A stretch of 64,000 nt of DNA, taken from NCBI RefSeq assembly GCF_007830315.1, contig NZ_VLKJ01000006.1, positions 186,001 through 250,000 of the forward strand, in the 5' to 3' direction. The notes beneath the pieces were generated by a model. That model was not told where the DNA came from, ran no database searches, and was given only the letters and a program-made list of their open reading frames with translations. The DNA is from Novosphingobium taihuense. GTDB taxonomy: Bacteria; Pseudomonadota; Alphaproteobacteria; Sphingomonadales; Sphingomonadaceae. The stretch's first letter is position 1. The number at the start of each line of letters is the position of its first letter. Positions 62,596-64,000 of the stretch are shown here, in pieces. The translations under genes were made by a program, and so were the position numbers.

Positions 62596-63768
62596 GTGAA
62601 CGCCGTACCTTTCATTGCCGTGGCCCGCCCTGTGCCGCTTGCTCCTGCAGGCGAACCTGTTGCGCAGGTTGCTTCGTGGGGCGATTGGACAGGCGACGAG
62701 CAGCGCTCCAGCTGGCAGGCGCTGGCTGACGGCGCATCGACGCCAAACCCCTTCTTCGAACCGTGGTACCTGCTGCCCGCGCTGCAAGCGTTCGATCCCA
62801 AGGGCACCGGACGGCTGCTAACGGTCGAGATCGGCGGCGAACTGGTCGGCCTCATGCCGATCACAACGCCGCGCCGCTATGCCCGCTGGCCAATCCCGCA
62901 CCTGTCGACGTGGTTGCATCCCAACGCCTTTCTTGGCGCTCCCCTTGTCCGAGCCGGCTGTGAACTGCCCTTCTGGAAAGCGGTGGCAGACTGGGCCGAC
63001 GCCAACGCCGGTGCATCGCAGGCCTTGTTCCTGCACCTTGCCGCCATGCCGCTGGAGCAGCCGCTGACGCAGGCGCTGTTCGATCTCGCTGGCAACCATG
63101 GTCGCCGCGCTGCTCTGGTCATGCGCGAAGAACGCGCGCTCCTGCATTCGCCGCTATCACCCGACCGCTATCTCGAACGTGCCCTGGCCGGAAAGAAGCG
63201 CAAGGAACTGCGCCGCCAGCATGCCCGCCTTGCCGAACAGGGCGCTCTGACGTTTGCGCGCGACACAGGCACCGATGGCGACGTAGCGCAGTGGATTGAG
63301 GACTTCCTGGCCTTGGAGATGCGCGGCTGGAAGGGCTCCAGCGGCAGCGCGATGGCCAGCGCGCCTGCAACCGCCAGCCTGTTTCGCACTGCCTTGGTCG
63401 AGGCCGCCAAGCTCGGAAAGCTCGAACGCCTTGCCCTCTCGCTCGATGGTCGGCGCATCGCCATGCTCGCCAACTTCCTCACCCCGCCCGGCAGCTTCTC
63501 GTTCAAGACCGCCTTCGACGAGGATTTCGCACGCTATTCCCCAGGCGTGCTGCTCCAGCGCGAGAACCTCGCCATGCTCTCGCGCCCCGAAGTGTCTTGG
63601 TGCGACAGTTGCGCCGCACCCGATCATCCGATGATCGACAGCCTGTGGACCGAGCGTCGCCCCATCGGGCGCATTTCAGTGGCCATCGGCGGCAAGGCAC
63701 GTCGCGCGCTCTTCGAAATCCTCGTTGCGCTCGAACTCGGGCGCAATCCTGCCGGACTCGACCGATGA
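62596..63768 (+). CDS. GNAT-fold acyltransferase, BioF2/FemAB-like (CelD/BcsL type)
   Basis: A 390-residue protein of the FemAB/GNAT superfamily, probably cytoplasmic. A GTG start (VNAVPFIAVARP) is used; the frame upstream is the hppA terminator region. The N-terminal half contains NPFFEPWYLLPALQAF and VGLMPITTPRRYARWP. The C-terminal GNAT core has GKKRKELRRQHARLAEQGAL, EMRGWKGSSGSAM and FKTAFDEDFARYSPG, which is the acyl-CoA or aminoacyl-transfer fold. Similar proteins sit in sphingomonad envelope or polysaccharide loci. Substrate unknown. Its stop overlaps the following gene's ATG. Confidence 0.8.
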   Translation: MNAVPFIAVARPVPLAPAGEPVAQVASWGDWTGDEQRSSWQALADGASTPNPFFEPWYLLPALQAFDPKGTGRLLTVEIGGELVGLMPITTPRRYARWPIPHLSTWLHPNAFLGAPLVRAGCELPFWKAVADWADANAGASQALFLHLAAMPLEQPLTQALFDLAGNHGRRAALVMREERALLHSPLSPDRYLERALAGKKRKELRRQHARLAEQGALTFARDTGTDGDVAQWIEDFLALEMRGWKGSSGSAMASAPATASLFRTALVEAAKLGKLERLALSLDGRRIAMLANFLTPPGSFSFKTAFDEDFARYSPGVLLQRENLAMLSRPEVSWCDSCAAPDHPMIDSLWTERRPIGRISVAIGGKARRALFEILVALELGRNPAGLDR

Positions 63769-64000
63769 ACCAGCCCTTCACCGCATTTACAGGCACCGCC
63801 CCGCTCGACACCTTCGACGAGACGTCGCGCGCGACCTTCGCGGCATCCTATCCGGAAATCCCGCATAAGCTGGTCCACCGGCTCGGCATGCATCCGCTGA
63901 TGCAGCTCGATGCACTCGCCTGCCTTGGCGAATCGCTGCCGCAGCGCTCGGTCGAATACAACCGCGCCGCACTGCCAATCGGCCTCAATGGCGTGAAAGC
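63765..64000 (+). CDS. Hypothetical protein, N-terminal part only (3' end beyond window)
   Basis: Starts with ATG overlapping the previous stop (ATGA), so it is in one operon with the GNAT-like gene. The visible 78 residues (MNQPFTAFTGTAPLDTFDET, SYPEIPHKLVHRLGMHPLM, SVEYNRAALPIGLNGV) have no signal peptide. I do not recognise the domain with certainty; proteins of this look are sometimes labelled cupin-like, but the diagnostic part lies outside the window. Confidence 0.6.
   Translation, partial: MNQPFTAFTGTAPLDTFDETSRATFAASYPEIPHKLVHRLGMHPLMQLDALACLGESLPQRSVEYNRAALPIGLNGVK

Overview
This 64 kb window is chromosomal DNA from an alphaproteobacterium of the order Sphingomonadales, most likely Novosphingobium or a close relative. 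The evidence is uniformly high GC, strong third-position G/C, a large TonB-dependent receptor, an adrenodoxin-type ferredoxin with the CGGCCSC cluster loop, and the gene string argS-SPOR-nagZ-scpA-scpB-tatA-tatB-tatC. Short GC-rich intergenic palindromes built around CCCGGA..TCCGGG and CCCCGC..GCGGGG also fit. No phage, transposase, integrase, CRISPR array, rRNA or tRNA was seen. Nearly all of the window is core or shell genome.

Layout. 1-5 kb: end-clipped cysteine synthase, heme exporter genes ccmB and ccmA, pterin dehydratase, two small orphan proteins in a low-GC patch, an SDR, an AlkA-type DNA glycosylase and a [2Fe-2S] ferredoxin. 5.5-8.6 kb: TonB-dependent receptor. 8.8-13.3 kb: an M17 aminopeptidase / SH3-only protein / argC operon, a lipoprotein and methionine aminopeptidase. 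13.3-15.5 kb: glnB-glnA behind a candidate sigma-54 promoter with two NtrC-like sites. 15.7-21.6 kb: CHAP protein, a CHASE4-GGDEF-EAL protein, a tiny membrane protein, an aldehyde dehydrogenase and a glycosyltransferase. 21.7-28.9 kb: tamB, tamA and bpt. 29-33.5 kb: threonine ammonia-lyase, VanZ-like protein, a hydroxyisobutyrate-dehydrogenase-like protein and an amidohydrolase. 33.7-41.1 kb: tatCBA, scpBA, nagZ, SPOR protein, argS and a lipoprotein. 41.2-43.6 kb: ispH-thrB-rnhA. 43.6-44.3 kb: repeat-rich intergenic DNA with one 59-residue membrane protein. 44.3-46.7 kb: yegP-like protein, FAD oxidoreductase and alpha/beta hydrolase. 46.7-54 kb: Tad/Flp pilus genes cpaA-B-C-D-E-tadB-tadC. 54-59.3 kb: fumarylacetoacetase-like gene with a MarR regulator, then a beta-oxidation operon (thiolase, SDR, crotonase, TetR). 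59.4-64 kb: thiL, H+-pyrophosphatase, a GNAT/FemAB-like protein and the start of an unidentified gene.

Genes that work together: CcmAB export heme for cytochrome c maturation. GlnB senses nitrogen status and GlnA assimilates ammonium. TamA/TamB form an envelope-spanning outer-membrane biogenesis machine. TatABC export folded proteins. ScpAB partner with SMC. The Tad set builds a Flp-type pilus platform but lacks its ATPase gene at the expected place. Thiolase, SDR and crotonase carry out three successive beta-oxidation steps under a likely self-encoded TetR repressor.

The most notable items are the missing cpaF, the glnBA control region, a leader with two mutually exclusive stems ahead of hppA, a perfect palindrome ahead of the thiolase operon, and a 52 bp repeat present in two distant intergenic regions. 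I found no convincing wholly new multi-gene system. All family assignments come from reading motifs, not from database searches.
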